Counted from the stretch's first letter, positions 27,300 to 36,230 are shown. The stretch is DNA of 64,000 nt from LMUY01 sp965198565 (GCA_965198565.1 OZ240665.1:1984001-2048000), one strand, 5' to 3'. The notes: a model not told the origin generated them from the letters alone. A program made the numbers and translations.

Positions 27300-28330
27300 G
27301 CCGCTGGCGTCTGGCGCTGCGCACTATGCCGGCGACGCCTGGGGCGCCTGCACCGGCTTCGACGCCCGCATGGACCTGGCGCTCGCGCAGCTCCTCCAGC
27401 GCCGCACGCAAGTGCCAGGCGCAGGTCGGGCTGTGGTGATCTGCCGCGCCAAGTGCGCCTCGGTGAGCCGGCCGTCGCTCAGGAACACCGCCTCCGGCGC
27501 CGCCGCATGCGCGACATTCACCGCCTCGGCGGTCGACATCACCGCTTCCGGCCGCGGCAGCGCCACCCCTCCTGGATGCGCCCGGTGCGCAGCTCCTGGA
27601 ACACCGTCACCAGCAGCTCGATCACCGGCTCCGGTGTTTGCGCCGCCACGCCGGGCCGCGCCAAGCGCGCCTGCACCTGCTGCAGCAGCAGTTCGCGCTC
27701 GAACGCCGGGTCGGCGATCGGGTGTACGGTCTCGAAGCTGAACCGCCGCTTCAGCGCGCTGGACATCTCGTGCACGCCGCGGTCCCGCAGGTTGGCGGTC
27801 GCGATCACGTTGAAGCCCGGCACCGCCCGCACCATCGTGCCCTGCCCCAGCTCCGGGACCGACAGCGCCTTTTCCGACAGCAGCGAGATCAGCACGTCCT
27901 GGCGAGGCCACCAGCGCCCGCCAGCTTCGGCCCCTCCGCGAGCAGCAGGGCGTGGTTCCAGCCGTATCGCAGATGGTCCTCGTTGGTGCCGGCCGAGCCC
28001 TGCACCATCAGGTCGGTCGAGCCGCTGACCGCCGCCGCCAGCAGCTCGGACAGCAGCGACTTCGCCGTGCCGGGCTCGCCCACCAGCATCAGCCCCTGGT
28101 CGCCCATCAGGCTGACGATGGCGCGGTCGACCATCGGGTCTTCGCCGTAGAACTTGCGCGCGACCTGCAGCCTGGGCTCGCCCAGGATGAAGCTGCGCAC
28201 CGCGCGCGCCGAGAGCGCCCAGCCCGGCGGCCGCGCGCCCTAGTTGGGCCTCCGCCAGCCGCGCCAGCTCGCCGGCATAGCGCCGCTCCGCCGGCTCCCG
28301 CAAGGATCGTCCATTCGGGGTCCAGTCATG
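27300..28330 (-). pseudogene. MoxR/YehL-like AAA+ ATPase, frameshifted
   Basis: In order on the minus strand: REPAERRYAGELARLAEA, then after a shift RSFILGEPRLQVARKFYG, Walker A LMLVGEPGTAKSLLSELLAAA and AGTNEDHLRYGWNHALLLAEGPKL. Another shift near 27905 leads to DVLISLLSEKALSVPELGQG, FNVIATANLRDRGVHEMSSA (sensor 1 region) and RRFSFETVHPIAD. A last piece STAEAVNVAHAA...GRLTEAHLARQI is in yet another frame, and the stretch below about 27440 is unrecognised. MoxR ATPases partner VWA proteins as chaperone-like complexes. At least three shifts plus the missing tail make it dead. Confidence 0.8.
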
Positions 28331-28360
28331 GCGTCGAGCCTACCACGCCGGGGTATCTTC

Positions 28361-28500
28361 TTCTCCCTCTCCCGTTCTACGACACGAGGGAGGGCCGGGG
28401 TGAGGGCTCTTGGAGCGAGCATAATGCGGAAAATCTCCACTGCGCCGCGGCATTCGCACCCTCACCCCGGCCCTCTCCCGCCCGCGGGAGAGGAGATATT
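28361..28500. repeat. Pair of REP-like elements in inverted orientation (BIME-like)
   Basis: AGGGCCGGGGTGAGGG at 28391-28406 is the exact reverse complement of the block at 28459-28474. Each is joined to a CTCTCCC/GGGAGAG-type hairpin (about 28363-28390 and 28473-28494). The intervening ~50 bases are ordinary sequence. The composite lies between the MoxR remnant and the DUF4132-like remnant. Confidence 0.75.
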
Positions 28501-29045
28501 CTTCGGCTGGAAACCTACCAGATATTGGCCGATCCGCTGTTTGCGCAGCAGCTTGAACGCCCGCTCGCGGGTGAAGTCTTTGTTCCAGCGCTGGTAGGCG
28601 CGCATCGCGGCGCCGGCGTTCTGCTTGGCAAAGCGGCAGCATCGGCGGCCGAGGCCATGCGCGTGTCCTGCGCGATGAAGGCTGACAGCACCAGCGTGTG
28701 CCCAGCCGCGCCGCGTCGGCCCGGTCTAGCCGGTCGAGCGTAAGCTGCATCAGCGGGTCGCCGCCGGGCAGCTTCACGCGGTCGGCCATCGCCAGCCATC
28801 ATCGCACCACCTCGGGCGGCACGGTGCTGCCGTCCTCCCAGCGCAGCGGCGGCACGGCGTCGACCGAGAACGAGGCGAACAGCTTGGCGCCGGCCCTCTT
28901 CAGCCCGCCTCGGCGTGGGCGAGCAGCCGCTTCTCCGAGAACTGGCCGGAGACGTCGTCGCCCAGCTTCACCAGCGCCTGCAACAGCGCCGCGCGCACCG
29001 CCTCGGTCTTCTCGCGCTCAAGCCGCGCTCCTCGCCGGCAACTGT
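28501..29045 (-). pseudogene. Remnant possibly of a MolR/DUF4132-like protein
   Basis: Minus-strand pieces in several frames: EKTEAVRAALLQALVKLGDD, LFASFSVDAVPPLRWEDGST followed by VPPEVVRW, MADRVKLPGGDPLMQLTLDR, HTLVLSAFIAQDTRMASA and AMRAYQRWNKDFTRERAFKL. The combination of WEDGS.VPPEVVRW and FIAQDT reminds me of DUF4132/MolR-type proteins, which often sit beside MoxR-VWA pairs. Several frameshifts (near 28900, 28720 and 28640) break it. The family assignment is tentative; the decay is clear. Confidence 0.45.
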
Positions 29046-29081
29046 GTGGCGGTTGGTTCACACCCCCTTGGGCGGGCCGAG

Positions 29082-30245
29082 CTACATCCCCTTGGGGAGG
29101 GCGCGCTCCACCAGCCGCGCATACAGCCCGGCGCCGAACGGAATGGCCTCGTCGTTGAAGTTATAGCGCGGGTGGTGCGGGTTGAAGCCCTCGCCGTTGC
29201 CCACCAGGATGTAGGCCCCAGGTACCTTCTGCATCATGAAGGCGAAATCCTCCGAACCCATGGTCGGTTCCTTGTGCCGGTTCACCGCGCTCTCGCCGAC
29301 CAGCTCGGCCGCCGCGTCGGCATAGGCGGTGCTGTGCGCCGGGTCGTTGTCAAGCGGAGCGAAGATCACGCGGAAGTCGAGCGTGGCGGTCGCGCCGAAC
29401 CCGGCCGCCACACCCTCCACCAGGCCGCGCATGCGCTGCTCGATGCGCTCTAGCAGCTCCATGCTGAACGCCCGCGCCGTTCCCGCCATCGTCGCCGACT
29501 GCGGCACCACGTTGTAGGCGCCTCCCGCCAGCACCTTGGTGACGCTCACCACCGCCGCGGCCGAGGGCGGCAGGTTGCGCGACACCACCGATTGCAGCGC
29601 CGCGCCGATGTGGCAGGCGGTCAGCGCCGGGTCGATGCTGTTTTCGGGGTGGGCGCCGTGCGAGCCCTTTCCTTCGATATGGATGTCGAAGAACGCGCCA
29701 CCCGCCATAGCCGCGCCGGGACAGATGGCGTATTCGCCCACCGCCATGTTGGGGCGGTTGTGCATGCCGTAGACGGCGTCGCACGGGAAGCGCTCGAACA
29801 AGCCGTCCTCCAGCATGGCCAAGGCGCCGCCGATGCCCTCCTCGCCGGGCTGGAAGATGAAGTGCACGGTGCCGTTGAAATCGCGCGTTTCTGCGAGGTA
29901 GCGCGCCGCGCCGAGCAGCATGGTGGTGTGCCCGTCATGGCCGCAGGCATGCATCACGCCGGGGGCCTGGCTCTTGTAGGCGAGGTCGTTCGCCTCGAGG
30001 ATCGGCAGCGCGTCCATGTCCGCGCGCAGGCCGATGCGCCCCTGCCCGTTGCCCGAGCGCAGCACGCCCACGACGCCGGTCTTGCCCACGCCGCGATGCA
30101 CCTCGATGCCAAGCGCTTCGAGTTCGGCCGCCACCTTGTCCGCCGTGCGATGTTCTTCGAGCCCCAGCTCCGGATGGGCATGCAGGTCCTGCCGGAAGGC
30201 GGTGAGGTCGTCGTGATAGCGGCGGATGTGGTCGATGGCGGACAT
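29082..30245 (-). CDS. M20 family amidohydrolase/carboxypeptidase (hippurate hydrolase-like)
   Basis: 387 residues, the usual length. Metal-site motifs are GLRADMDALPI, HACGHDGHT, IFQPGEEGIGGA and near the end MGSEDFAFM. The dimerisation domain (IEGKGSHGAHPENSIDPALTACHI) is complete. Members hydrolyse N-acyl or N-aryl amino acids (hippurate, N-acetyl amino acids, IAA conjugates) in the cytoplasm. ATG 30245 has GGAGGA 6-11 bases upstream. It is an intact gene between decayed neighbours and stands alone on its strand. Confidence 0.92.
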   Translation of the reverse strand: MSAIDHIRRYHDDLTAFRQDLHAHPELGLEEHRTADKVAAELEALGIEVHRGVGKTGVVGVLRSGNGQGRIGLRADMDALPILEANDLAYKSQAPGVMHACGHDGHTTMLLGAARYLAETRDFNGTVHFIFQPGEEGIGGALAMLEDGLFERFPCDAVYGMHNRPNMAVGEYAICPGAAMAGGAFFDIHIEGKGSHGAHPENSIDPALTACHIGAALQSVVSRNLPPSAAAVVSVTKVLAGGAYNVVPQSATMAGTARAFSMELLERIEQRMRGLVEGVAAGFGATATLDFRVIFAPLDNDPAHSTAYADAAAELVGESAVNRHKEPTMGSEDFAFMMQKVPGAYILVGNGEGFNPHHPRYNFNDEAIPFGAGLYARLVERALPKGM

Positions 30246-30439
30246 GCGGGTTCCTCCGAGTGCTGCAATGCGGTTACAGCACGGCCCTCCCACCCCGCCA
30301 ACACCCGCCTGCGATTGATCCTTTCCCTCTGGGACCCAGAGGCAAGGATCAGGGTGAGGGGCGCGCTGCCGCGAACACCCCATTTGACCCGGCGTCCCCA
30401 ACCCCGCTACTTCCCGCGGCCTTAGTTCAAGGGTGCGAG

Positions 30440-30763
30440 ATGGCACAGGCCGCAGTCAAAGACGACGACACCAAAACCGGCGGCATCGCGGCCGACCGGC
30501 TGCGCAGCATCGAGCGAGTCGAGCGGCTGGAAGAGAAACGCAAGGCGCTCGCCAGCGACATCAAGGACGTCTACGCCGACGCCAACTCCGCCGGCTTCAT
30601 ATCGCTTTGCAAAAACATGCTGTGCATGTATAAACAGCATCTTACCGTGAGTATGGATGTCAAGATCACATCCTCTCTACGTTCGACATATCCATGCGCG
30701 TACTATCTTCAAGGCTCCCCGGCGGGCAAGGTAGCCAGGATTTCCACCGAGATCTGGAGCTGA
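30440..30763 (+). pseudogene. Truncated GapR/DUF2312 copy
   Basis: The first ~50 residues (TGGIAADRLRSIERVERLEE, then KRKALASDIKDVYADANSAGF) match GapR but lack one residue in the RL(R)xxIER segment. After SAGF the sequence turns into unrelated residues (ISLCKNMLCMYKQHLTV...) instead of the conserved (V/I)xxLVRLRK...LLDLY end. The frame stays open to 30763 only by chance. It lies directly before an intact GapR gene, so this looks like a tandem duplicate whose C-terminal half was replaced or lost. Confidence 0.7.
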
Positions 30764-30764
30764 C

Positions 30765-31079
30765 ATGCCTGACGACATGACCTCGGACACGATTGGCGCC
30801 GCAAAGAAAAGCCGCGACCGGCAGACGGCTGACCCCGACCCCAAGGTTGGCGGTATCGCCGCTGACAGGCTTCGCGCACTCATCGAACGGATCGAGCGAC
30901 TTGAGGAGGAGCGGAAAGCGCTTGGGAGCGACATACGTGACCTATACCTCGAGAGCAAATCCAGCGGTTTCGATCCAGCCGTAATTAAGCAGTTGGTTAG
31001 GCTCCGAAAGAAGGAACCCGCAGAAGTCGAAGAGCAGGAATCACTTCTCGACCTCTACAAGCGGGCACTCGGCATGTAG
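30765..31079 (+). CDS. GapR-like DNA-binding protein (DUF2312)
   Basis: 104 residues. The conserved DUF2312 core is complete: GGIAADRLRALIERIERLEE, ERKALGSDIRDLYLESKSSG, IKQLVRLRKKEP and EQESLLDLYKRALGM. The N-terminal ~27 residues are a charged extension. In Caulobacter GapR clamps overtwisted DNA ahead of forks and polymerases and is widespread in alphaproteobacteria. GGAG lies 8 bases before ATG 30765. Chromosomes often carry several copies, and here a broken copy precedes it by one base. Confidence 0.92.
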   Translation: MPDDMTSDTIGAAKKSRDRQTADPDPKVGGIAADRLRALIERIERLEEERKALGSDIRDLYLESKSSGFDPAVIKQLVRLRKKEPAEVEEQESLLDLYKRALGM

Positions 31080-31108
31080 GGTGACGTGGTCGCTATGGCC
31101 CGGCTTCC

Positions 31109-31571
31109 TTATTGGCTCACGATCGCTGCAACCATAATGAAAGCAGTTCGCATCACATAGAAGGCCATCCACGTAGGGGGTCCGAGCTTTACAAACCGAG
31201 TCGCGTTCAAAGGTGCCGTTCCGCCGAGTGCCGCGGACCAGATCGAGTAAGGTAGGCCGATGGCGGTGGTGCGTACCCGCGCAGGGAACAGCTCACAAAT
31301 ACGGCGGACATCACCCCATCGGTCATTCCCAACAGCGCGGATCCGGTTATATCGGCAGTAGAATATGCGGAAGTCGCCAGTGCCAGTAGTCTGAACATCG
31401 GTATGGCGAGCAGAAAAAGCCCTGGCGCCGCCAAGCAGCAATGGCCTGCGTCCAACTCTGTCGCCGAGGTAACCGCAGAGCGGGACGACGAAACAAAAAT
31501 TGTAAGCGCGATCACGCTGCCCATAAGTCCGTTTGATAACGGCAGGGCACCTACGCGAATAGAGCATCATC
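31109..31571 (-). pseudogene. MFS transporter (MHS-like) C-terminal remnant
   Basis: Minus-strand pieces: GYLGDRVGRRPLLLGG (the MFS loop motif), FLLAIPMFRLLALA in another frame, then ICELFPARVRTTAIGLPYSI and MAFYVMRTAFIMVAAIV up to the stop near 31109. ELFPxxVRxTxxG is the hallmark of metabolite:H+ symporter family members in the last third of the protein. The N-terminal two-thirds are missing and the frame changes at least twice. Confidence 0.72.
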
Positions 31572-31589
31572 CGACCGAACGCGATCAGC

Positions 31590-31735
31590 TTGCTAGACTA
31601 GCGGCTTATTGCATGGGCTACTTCGAGACAATCACGGCTTATCCAGTGTCTCCAACATTGCGCATCATCCTGGCTTTGATACTCCTGGTTGTGGCCGTCT
31701 ATGTACGGCCGCAAGGCACTCTGGGCCGGCACTGA
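31590..31735 (+). pseudogene. LivH-type branched-chain amino-acid permease C-terminal remnant
   Basis: The last ~48 residues end in VSPTLRIILALILLVVAVYVRPQGTLGRH. The pattern LLV.VRPQGLFGR is the standard end of LivH permeases. No earlier part of the gene is present; to the left the sequence is the MFS remnant on the other strand. Confidence 0.65.
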
Positions 31736-31855
31736 GAGGCATGGTCTGCTCCGATCTCGGCTGTTCAGGGGCGCTTTGGTGATCCTCTCGATCGGCGCAG
31801 CCATGCCGCTGATCGCCTCCTCCTATATCGCGCTGACCGAGCACATACAGGGTCG
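31733..31855 (+). pseudogene. LivM-type permease N-terminal remnant
   Basis: Directly after the LivH end, the next frame reads RHGLLRSRLFRGALVILSIG, AAMPLIASSYIALTEH, a plausible first membrane segment of LivM. It is cut off abruptly near 31855, where a REP-like fragment and the molybdenum hydroxylase gene cluster begin. This marks a deletion endpoint. Confidence 0.55.
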
Positions 31856-31877
31856 AGCAGCACGCCAACTCGCACCC

Positions 31878-33011
31878 TCACCGGCCCGCGGGAGATCCAG
31901 ATATCCTTCGGTATGCGTTGCGTAGCGCGGCAACGACGGCTTTGGCGAGCGTCCGCAGCCCGCCGACCGGCCGCACGTCGCCGGCTTGGCCGACCGCGGC
32001 GGCGAGCAGGTTGGTGGTGAAACGGCCGAGCATCTGGTCCACGACGGCCGCCACAATCGCCGGGCGGCCGGCTTGAGCGAAGGGGCCGCTGAGCCGATAG
32101 CGGATCTCGGCATGCACGATACAGCCCTCGCCGGCTGCTGCGACGCGGAATGCCATCTTGCCGACGGCCGCCGAGCGTGTGGCCGGGTCATCCGCACCGC
32201 CCGCAATCGTGCCGGACTGCGCGGCGTCATCATAGACCACACGCGCCCGGCCGTGGAACGTCGCGCGCATCGGACCGACCGCCACGGTGAGCCTGCCCGC
32301 CACATCCTCGCCGTCCATGTGGTCGAGCGTGGCGCCGGGCAGGCAGCCCGCCACGGTCTCGACGCGGCGCAGTAGCTCCCATGCTGCCTCTGCGGGCAAG
32401 GGCAAGGCCAGTTTGCGGCTGAGCGTCACCGCGCCGGTCAGATCGGGCGGCGTCCAGGCGCGCGTGGGTGCTTCCAGCGGTTGGCTCCGTGCGGTGCGGG
32501 TGGAACTGGCGACGGCCGCACGATCGGATGGCTGCAGGGGAGCTGCAATCCCGCTGCCCGCGACCTCCACGATGGCTGCCACGATGCCGGCATAGCCGGT
32601 GCAACGGCAGAGATTGCCGGCCAGCTCGGCGCGCACCCGGGGCTCGTCCGCGCCGGGGAGCCGGCGCACGATGTCGTACGCGCTGACCAGCATGCCCGGC
32701 GTGCAATAGCCGCATTGCAAGGCATGGTGGCGCGAGAAGGCGCGGCGCAACGCCACCATGAGGGTGTCGTCATCGAAACCCTCGATGGTGCGAACCTCCG
32801 CGCCCGCGCAGGTGGCGGCCAGGGTGAGGCAGGAGCGCACAGGGCGCCCGTCCAGCATCAGCGTGCAGGCGCCGCATACGCCGTGCTCGCAGCCAAGGTG
32901 CGTGCCGGTGAGCAGCAGTTCCTCGCGCAGGAAATCGGCGAGATGGGTGCGGGGCTCGACATTCGCGGTGCACGCTTGGGTGTTGACGCGTAGGGTTAGG
33001 GGGAGGGGCAT
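31878..33011 (-). CDS. Xanthine dehydrogenase-type 2Fe-2S subunit fused to a CoxG (SRPBCC) domain
   Basis: 377 residues. Residues 1-160 are the small iron-sulfur subunit of molybdenum hydroxylases: the plant-type cluster CEHGVCGACTLMLDGRPVRSC and the second cluster CGYCTPGM...CRCTGY. After a ~25-residue linker, residues about 190-345 form a CoxG-like SRPBCC domain (LPAEAAWELLRRVETVAGCLPG, IRYRLSGPFAQAGRPAIVAAV). CoxG helps recruit CO dehydrogenase to the membrane in carboxidotrophs; as a fusion it may anchor this enzyme or aid assembly. The ATG overlaps the TAA of the FAD subunit by one base. It is the last gene of the three-gene operon. Confidence 0.9.
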   Translation of the reverse strand: MPLPLTLRVNTQACTANVEPRTHLADFLREELLLTGTHLGCEHGVCGACTLMLDGRPVRSCLTLAATCAGAEVRTIEGFDDDTLMVALRRAFSRHHALQCGYCTPGMLVSAYDIVRRLPGADEPRVRAELAGNLCRCTGYAGIVAAIVEVAGSGIAAPLQPSDRAAVASSTRTARSQPLEAPTRAWTPPDLTGAVTLSRKLALPLPAEAAWELLRRVETVAGCLPGATLDHMDGEDVAGRLTVAVGPMRATFHGRARVVYDDAAQSGTIAGGADDPATRSAAVGKMAFRVAAAGEGCIVHAEIRYRLSGPFAQAGRPAIVAAVVDQMLGRFTTNLLAAAVGQAGDVRPVGGLRTLAKAVVAALRNAYRRISGSPAGR

Positions 33012-33820
33012 TACGCGTTTTGCCCAGGGGGTGGGGGGATGGGTTTCGCCGATCCTACGGCAGCGAGGACCCGATGGATTGCGATCTTGTGCAAGGCGAG
33101 AGAGGCCGGATCGCGGGCGGGGAGGGCGGCTTGGAGGGCAGCCGCCGGGTCAGACTCGTTTTCCAGGAGAATGGGAGGGTGCTCCAAGGCGCCGACGGCG
33201 ATGCGGCTGCGGTCGCCCTCCAGCAGCACGGCGGCGCTCGCCTTGGCGAACTCGCCGAGCTTGCGGGTGAACTTCCAGTATGCCCAGCGTGCGCCTCCGC
33301 TGGGTTTGGGAATGCGCACGGCGGTGATAATCTCGCTAGGCTCCAGCACCGTCGTGAACGGGGCGGTGATGAAGTGGGGCATCTGCACCTCGCGTTGTCC
33401 GCGTGGGCCGGCGATGAGCACCGAGGCGCCGAGCGCGGTCAGTGTCACCAGCCAGTCGGCGGCTGGGTCGGCGTGGGCGAGGCTGCCGCCCAAGGTGCCG
33501 CGGTTGCGCACGGCGCGATAGGCGATGCCAGCGGCCACAACCGACAACCAGCCGGGTGTTGCGTCCGGGACCGCGCCGTCCTCGATTTCGGCGTGGGTGG
33601 TTGCGGCGCCGTAGACGATCGCATCCCCCGCATCCACCGTGCGGCGCAGCTCGGCGGCGCGGGACAGTTCCACCAGCAGGGCCGGGCGCGCCAGGCGCAG
33701 GTTCAGCATCGGGCCGAGCGATTGCCCGCCGGCCAGAGGCTTGGCGTCGGTAGGGGCAAGGCCTGCCAGCGCGTCGGCCAGGCTGGTCGCGACCACGAGG
33801 TCGAACGCGGCTGCTTTCAC
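33011..33820 (-). CDS. Xanthine dehydrogenase family FAD-binding (medium) subunit
   Basis: 269 residues, a normal CoxM-type length. The FAD-binding PCMH fold shows KPLAGGQSLGPMLNLRLARP and the flavin loop NRGTLGGSLAHADPAADW. It relays electrons from the iron-sulfur subunit to an acceptor. Its ATG region overlaps the end of the Mo subunit by four bases (33817-33820) and its stop overlaps the start of the Fe-S subunit, so the trio is translationally coupled. Confidence 0.93.
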   Translation of the reverse strand: MKAAAFDLVVATSLADALAGLAPTDAKPLAGGQSLGPMLNLRLARPALLVELSRAAELRRTVDAGDAIVYGAATTHAEIEDGAVPDATPGWLSVVAAGIAYRAVRNRGTLGGSLAHADPAADWLVTLTALGASVLIAGPRGQREVQMPHFITAPFTTVLEPSEIITAVRIPKPSGGARWAYWKFTRKLGEFAKASAAVLLEGDRSRIAVGALEHPPILLENESDPAAALQAALPARDPASLALHKIAIHRVLAAVGSAKPIPPPPGQNA

Positions 33821-36153
33821 GCCGGGGTTGCTGCGATATGCGCGCGCAGCCGTTCCGGCGTGATCGGCAGGCGGTTGATGACGGTGCCGAGCGCGTCGCC
33901 CACCGCGCAGGCGATGGCGGCGGGCGGGCCGATGGCACCGCTCTCGCCGATGCCTTTCTGGCCGAAGCGGGTCAGCGGCGAGGGGGTATGCATGTGCTCG
34001 AGCCGGAGGGCGGGCATCTCGGCGGCGCCGGGGAGCAGGTAGTCGGCGAAGGTGGAGGCCGTGGGCTGGCCGTCGCCGCTAAAGCCCATTTCCTCGAACA
34101 GCGCCGTGCCGATGCCCTGCGCCAGGCCGCCGCGGACCTGGCCGTCCACCACCATGGGGTTCACCAAGGTGCCGCCATCCTCGACGATGACGTAATCTAA
34201 TAGGTCAACGCCACCGGTCTGCGGGTCCACCGCGACGACGGCGGCGTGGCAGGCGTAGGAGAAGGTGCCGCTGTCGCGTAATGGCTTGTAGCCGCCGGTG
34301 GCTTCGAGGCCCGCCGGGTCGATGTCGGCGGGGAGGTGCTGCGGGGTGCGGTACCAGAGGCGGGCGATCTCGGCGATGCTGGCCTCGCCCACCGGGCCGT
34401 GCGCAAGGCCGTCGGCGAGGGTGATGTCGTCGGGCTGGCATTGCATTAGGTGGGCGGCGATGCGGCGCACCCGGCCGGCCAGGATGTCTGACGCCGCCGC
34501 CACGGCGCCGCCGGCCATGACGATGCAGCGGGAGCCCCAAGTACCTGTGGAATAGGGGGTGAGTGCGGTGTCGCCGTGGACGACGCGGATACGCGCCGGG
34601 TCGATGCCGAGGAGTTCGTTGGCGATTTGGGTCAAGGTGGTCTCGAGGCCCTGGCCGTGGCTCTGCACGCCGACTCGCAGCTCGAGGCCGCCGTCGGGGG
34701 TTAGGCGGGCGGTGGCCTGCTCGAAGCCGGGGATCATGGGAATACCCCAGCCTGCGTAGACGGTGGTGCCGTGGGCGCCCTGCTCGCAGAAGATGGAGAG
34801 GCCCACGCCTATGCGGCGGCCGTCGGGCTCGGGGGTGGCCTGGCGCTGGCGGATGGCGGGCAGGTTGATGGCGGCTACGGCGCGTTGCAGCGCCTCGGGG
34901 TAGTCGCCACTGTCGAAGAACTTGGCGGTGATGTTGGTGAACGGCATCTCGGCGGCGCTGGGCAGGTTGCGCAGGCGGAAGGCCCAGGGCTCGATGCCGA
35001 GGGCGCGGGCCAGGCCGTCCATCACGGTTTCCATCGCGAAGCACACGCCGGTGCGGGCCACGCCGCGATAAGGCAGGATCGCCGGCTTATTGGTGCAGAC
35101 CGACCAGGTGCGACAGCGGTAGCCGGCCATGCGATACGGGCCGGGTAGAATGCTGGCGACCTGGGCGGCTTCCAGGCAGGCGGAGAATGGGTAGGCGGAG
35201 TAAGCGCCGGAATCGACGATGGCGTGGCAGTCGATGGCGAGGAGGGTGCCGTCGGCGGCGGCGTAGCCCGTTATGTCATAGCTGTGCTCGCGGCAATTGG
35301 CGGCGCCGGTGAGGTGCTCGCGGCGGTCCTCGATCCAGCGGATGGGACGGCGCAGGCGCATGGCGAGATAGGCGGCGCAGACCTCCTCGGCCAGCAGTAC
35401 GCCCTTGTAGCCGAAGCCGCCGCCGACGTCGGGCGCGATCACCCGGATGCGGGCTTCCTCGAGCCCCAGGCACTCGGCCAGGCCGCTGCGCACGATGTGC
35501 GGCTGCTGGGTGGAGGTGGTGACCACGAGCTGCTCGGCCTGGTTGTCCCACGTCGCCAACACGCCGCGGCCTTCGAGCGGGGCCATGCATTGGCGGGCGG
35601 TGCGCAGCTCGGTGTGGAAGGTGACGGCGGCGCCGAGGATGCTTGCGTCGAATCCGGTTTCGACGAAGGTCTCGAGAAAGACGTTTTCGGACCAGTGTTC
35701 GTGCACGAGGGGCGCGGCCGGGTCGCGGGCGTGGGCCATGTCGGAGACAGCTTGGAGCTCCTCAAGGTCGAGCTGGACTTGCTCGGCGAGGTCTTCGGCC
35801 TGGGCGCGGGTGGGGGCGAGGCAGGCGGCGATGGGCTCGCCGACATGGCGCAGCTTGCCAGTGGCGAGGACGGGTTGCACGGAGCTGCGGAAGCCGGGGA
35901 GGCGGGAGTCGGCGCGGATGGGGGCGACGCCCACGAGGTCCTCGGCGGTGAAGACGTGGTCCTCGGCGCCGGGCGGCTTGCGGACGGCGAGGAGGCGGGC
36001 ATGGGCGAGCGGGCTGCGGACGAAGGCAATGTCGAGGGCGCCGGGGAGCTTGATGTCGGCCACGAAGCGGCCGCGGCCGTGGAGGTAGCGGCCGTCCTCA
36101 AGGCGCTCGATGGCGGCGCCGACGCCGGATGGCTTGGTGAGGGTGGCGTCCAT
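33817..36153 (-). CDS. Xanthine dehydrogenase family molybdopterin-binding (large) subunit
   Basis: 778 residues. Motifs for the molybdopterin-cytosine dinucleotide site are PDVGGGFGYKG, LPYRGVARTG and the C-terminal KGIGESG with the catalytic glutamate. The CO-dehydrogenase active loop AYRCSFR is absent, so this is a hydroxylase for an organic substrate (purine, nicotinate, aldehyde or other N-heterocycle class), not CO dehydrogenase. ATG 36153 follows GGAG. It is divergent from hyuA, 119 bases away, pointing to a joint pathway: hydroxylation beside a carbon-nitrogen, lactam-type ring. Confidence 0.93.
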   Translation of the reverse strand: MDATLTKPSGVGAAIERLEDGRYLHGRGRFVADIKLPGALDIAFVRSPLAHARLLAVRKPPGAEDHVFTAEDLVGVAPIRADSRLPGFRSSVQPVLATGKLRHVGEPIAACLAPTRAQAEDLAEQVQLDLEELQAVSDMAHARDPAAPLVHEHWSENVFLETFVETGFDASILGAAVTFHTELRTARQCMAPLEGRGVLATWDNQAEQLVVTTSTQQPHIVRSGLAECLGLEEARIRVIAPDVGGGFGYKGVLLAEEVCAAYLAMRLRRPIRWIEDRREHLTGAANCREHSYDITGYAAADGTLLAIDCHAIVDSGAYSAYPFSACLEAAQVASILPGPYRMAGYRCRTWSVCTNKPAILPYRGVARTGVCFAMETVMDGLARALGIEPWAFRLRNLPSAAEMPFTNITAKFFDSGDYPEALQRAVAAINLPAIRQRQATPEPDGRRIGVGLSIFCEQGAHGTTVYAGWGIPMIPGFEQATARLTPDGGLELRVGVQSHGQGLETTLTQIANELLGIDPARIRVVHGDTALTPYSTGTWGSRCIVMAGGAVAAASDILAGRVRRIAAHLMQCQPDDITLADGLAHGPVGEASIAEIARLWYRTPQHLPADIDPAGLEATGGYKPLRDSGTFSYACHAAVVAVDPQTGGVDLLDYVIVEDGGTLVNPMVVDGQVRGGLAQGIGTALFEEMGFSGDGQPTASTFADYLLPGAAEMPALRLEHMHTPSPLTRFGQKGIGESGAIGPPAAIACAVGDALGTVINRLPITPERLRAHIAATPA

Positions 36154-36230
36154 GGCTGGCTCCGAGTGAGGAGCGAGATTGCGCTGGGTGGGGGGTGGCG
36201 GTCTAGGGTTGGTCGGTCGGGGCAGCGGGG

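Noticed and set aside
33817..36153. Aerobic CO dehydrogenase large subunit (CoxL)
   Set aside because: The AYRCSFR active-site loop is missing; the equivalent segment is PYRGVAR, which fits the broader xanthine dehydrogenase/hydroxylase family.
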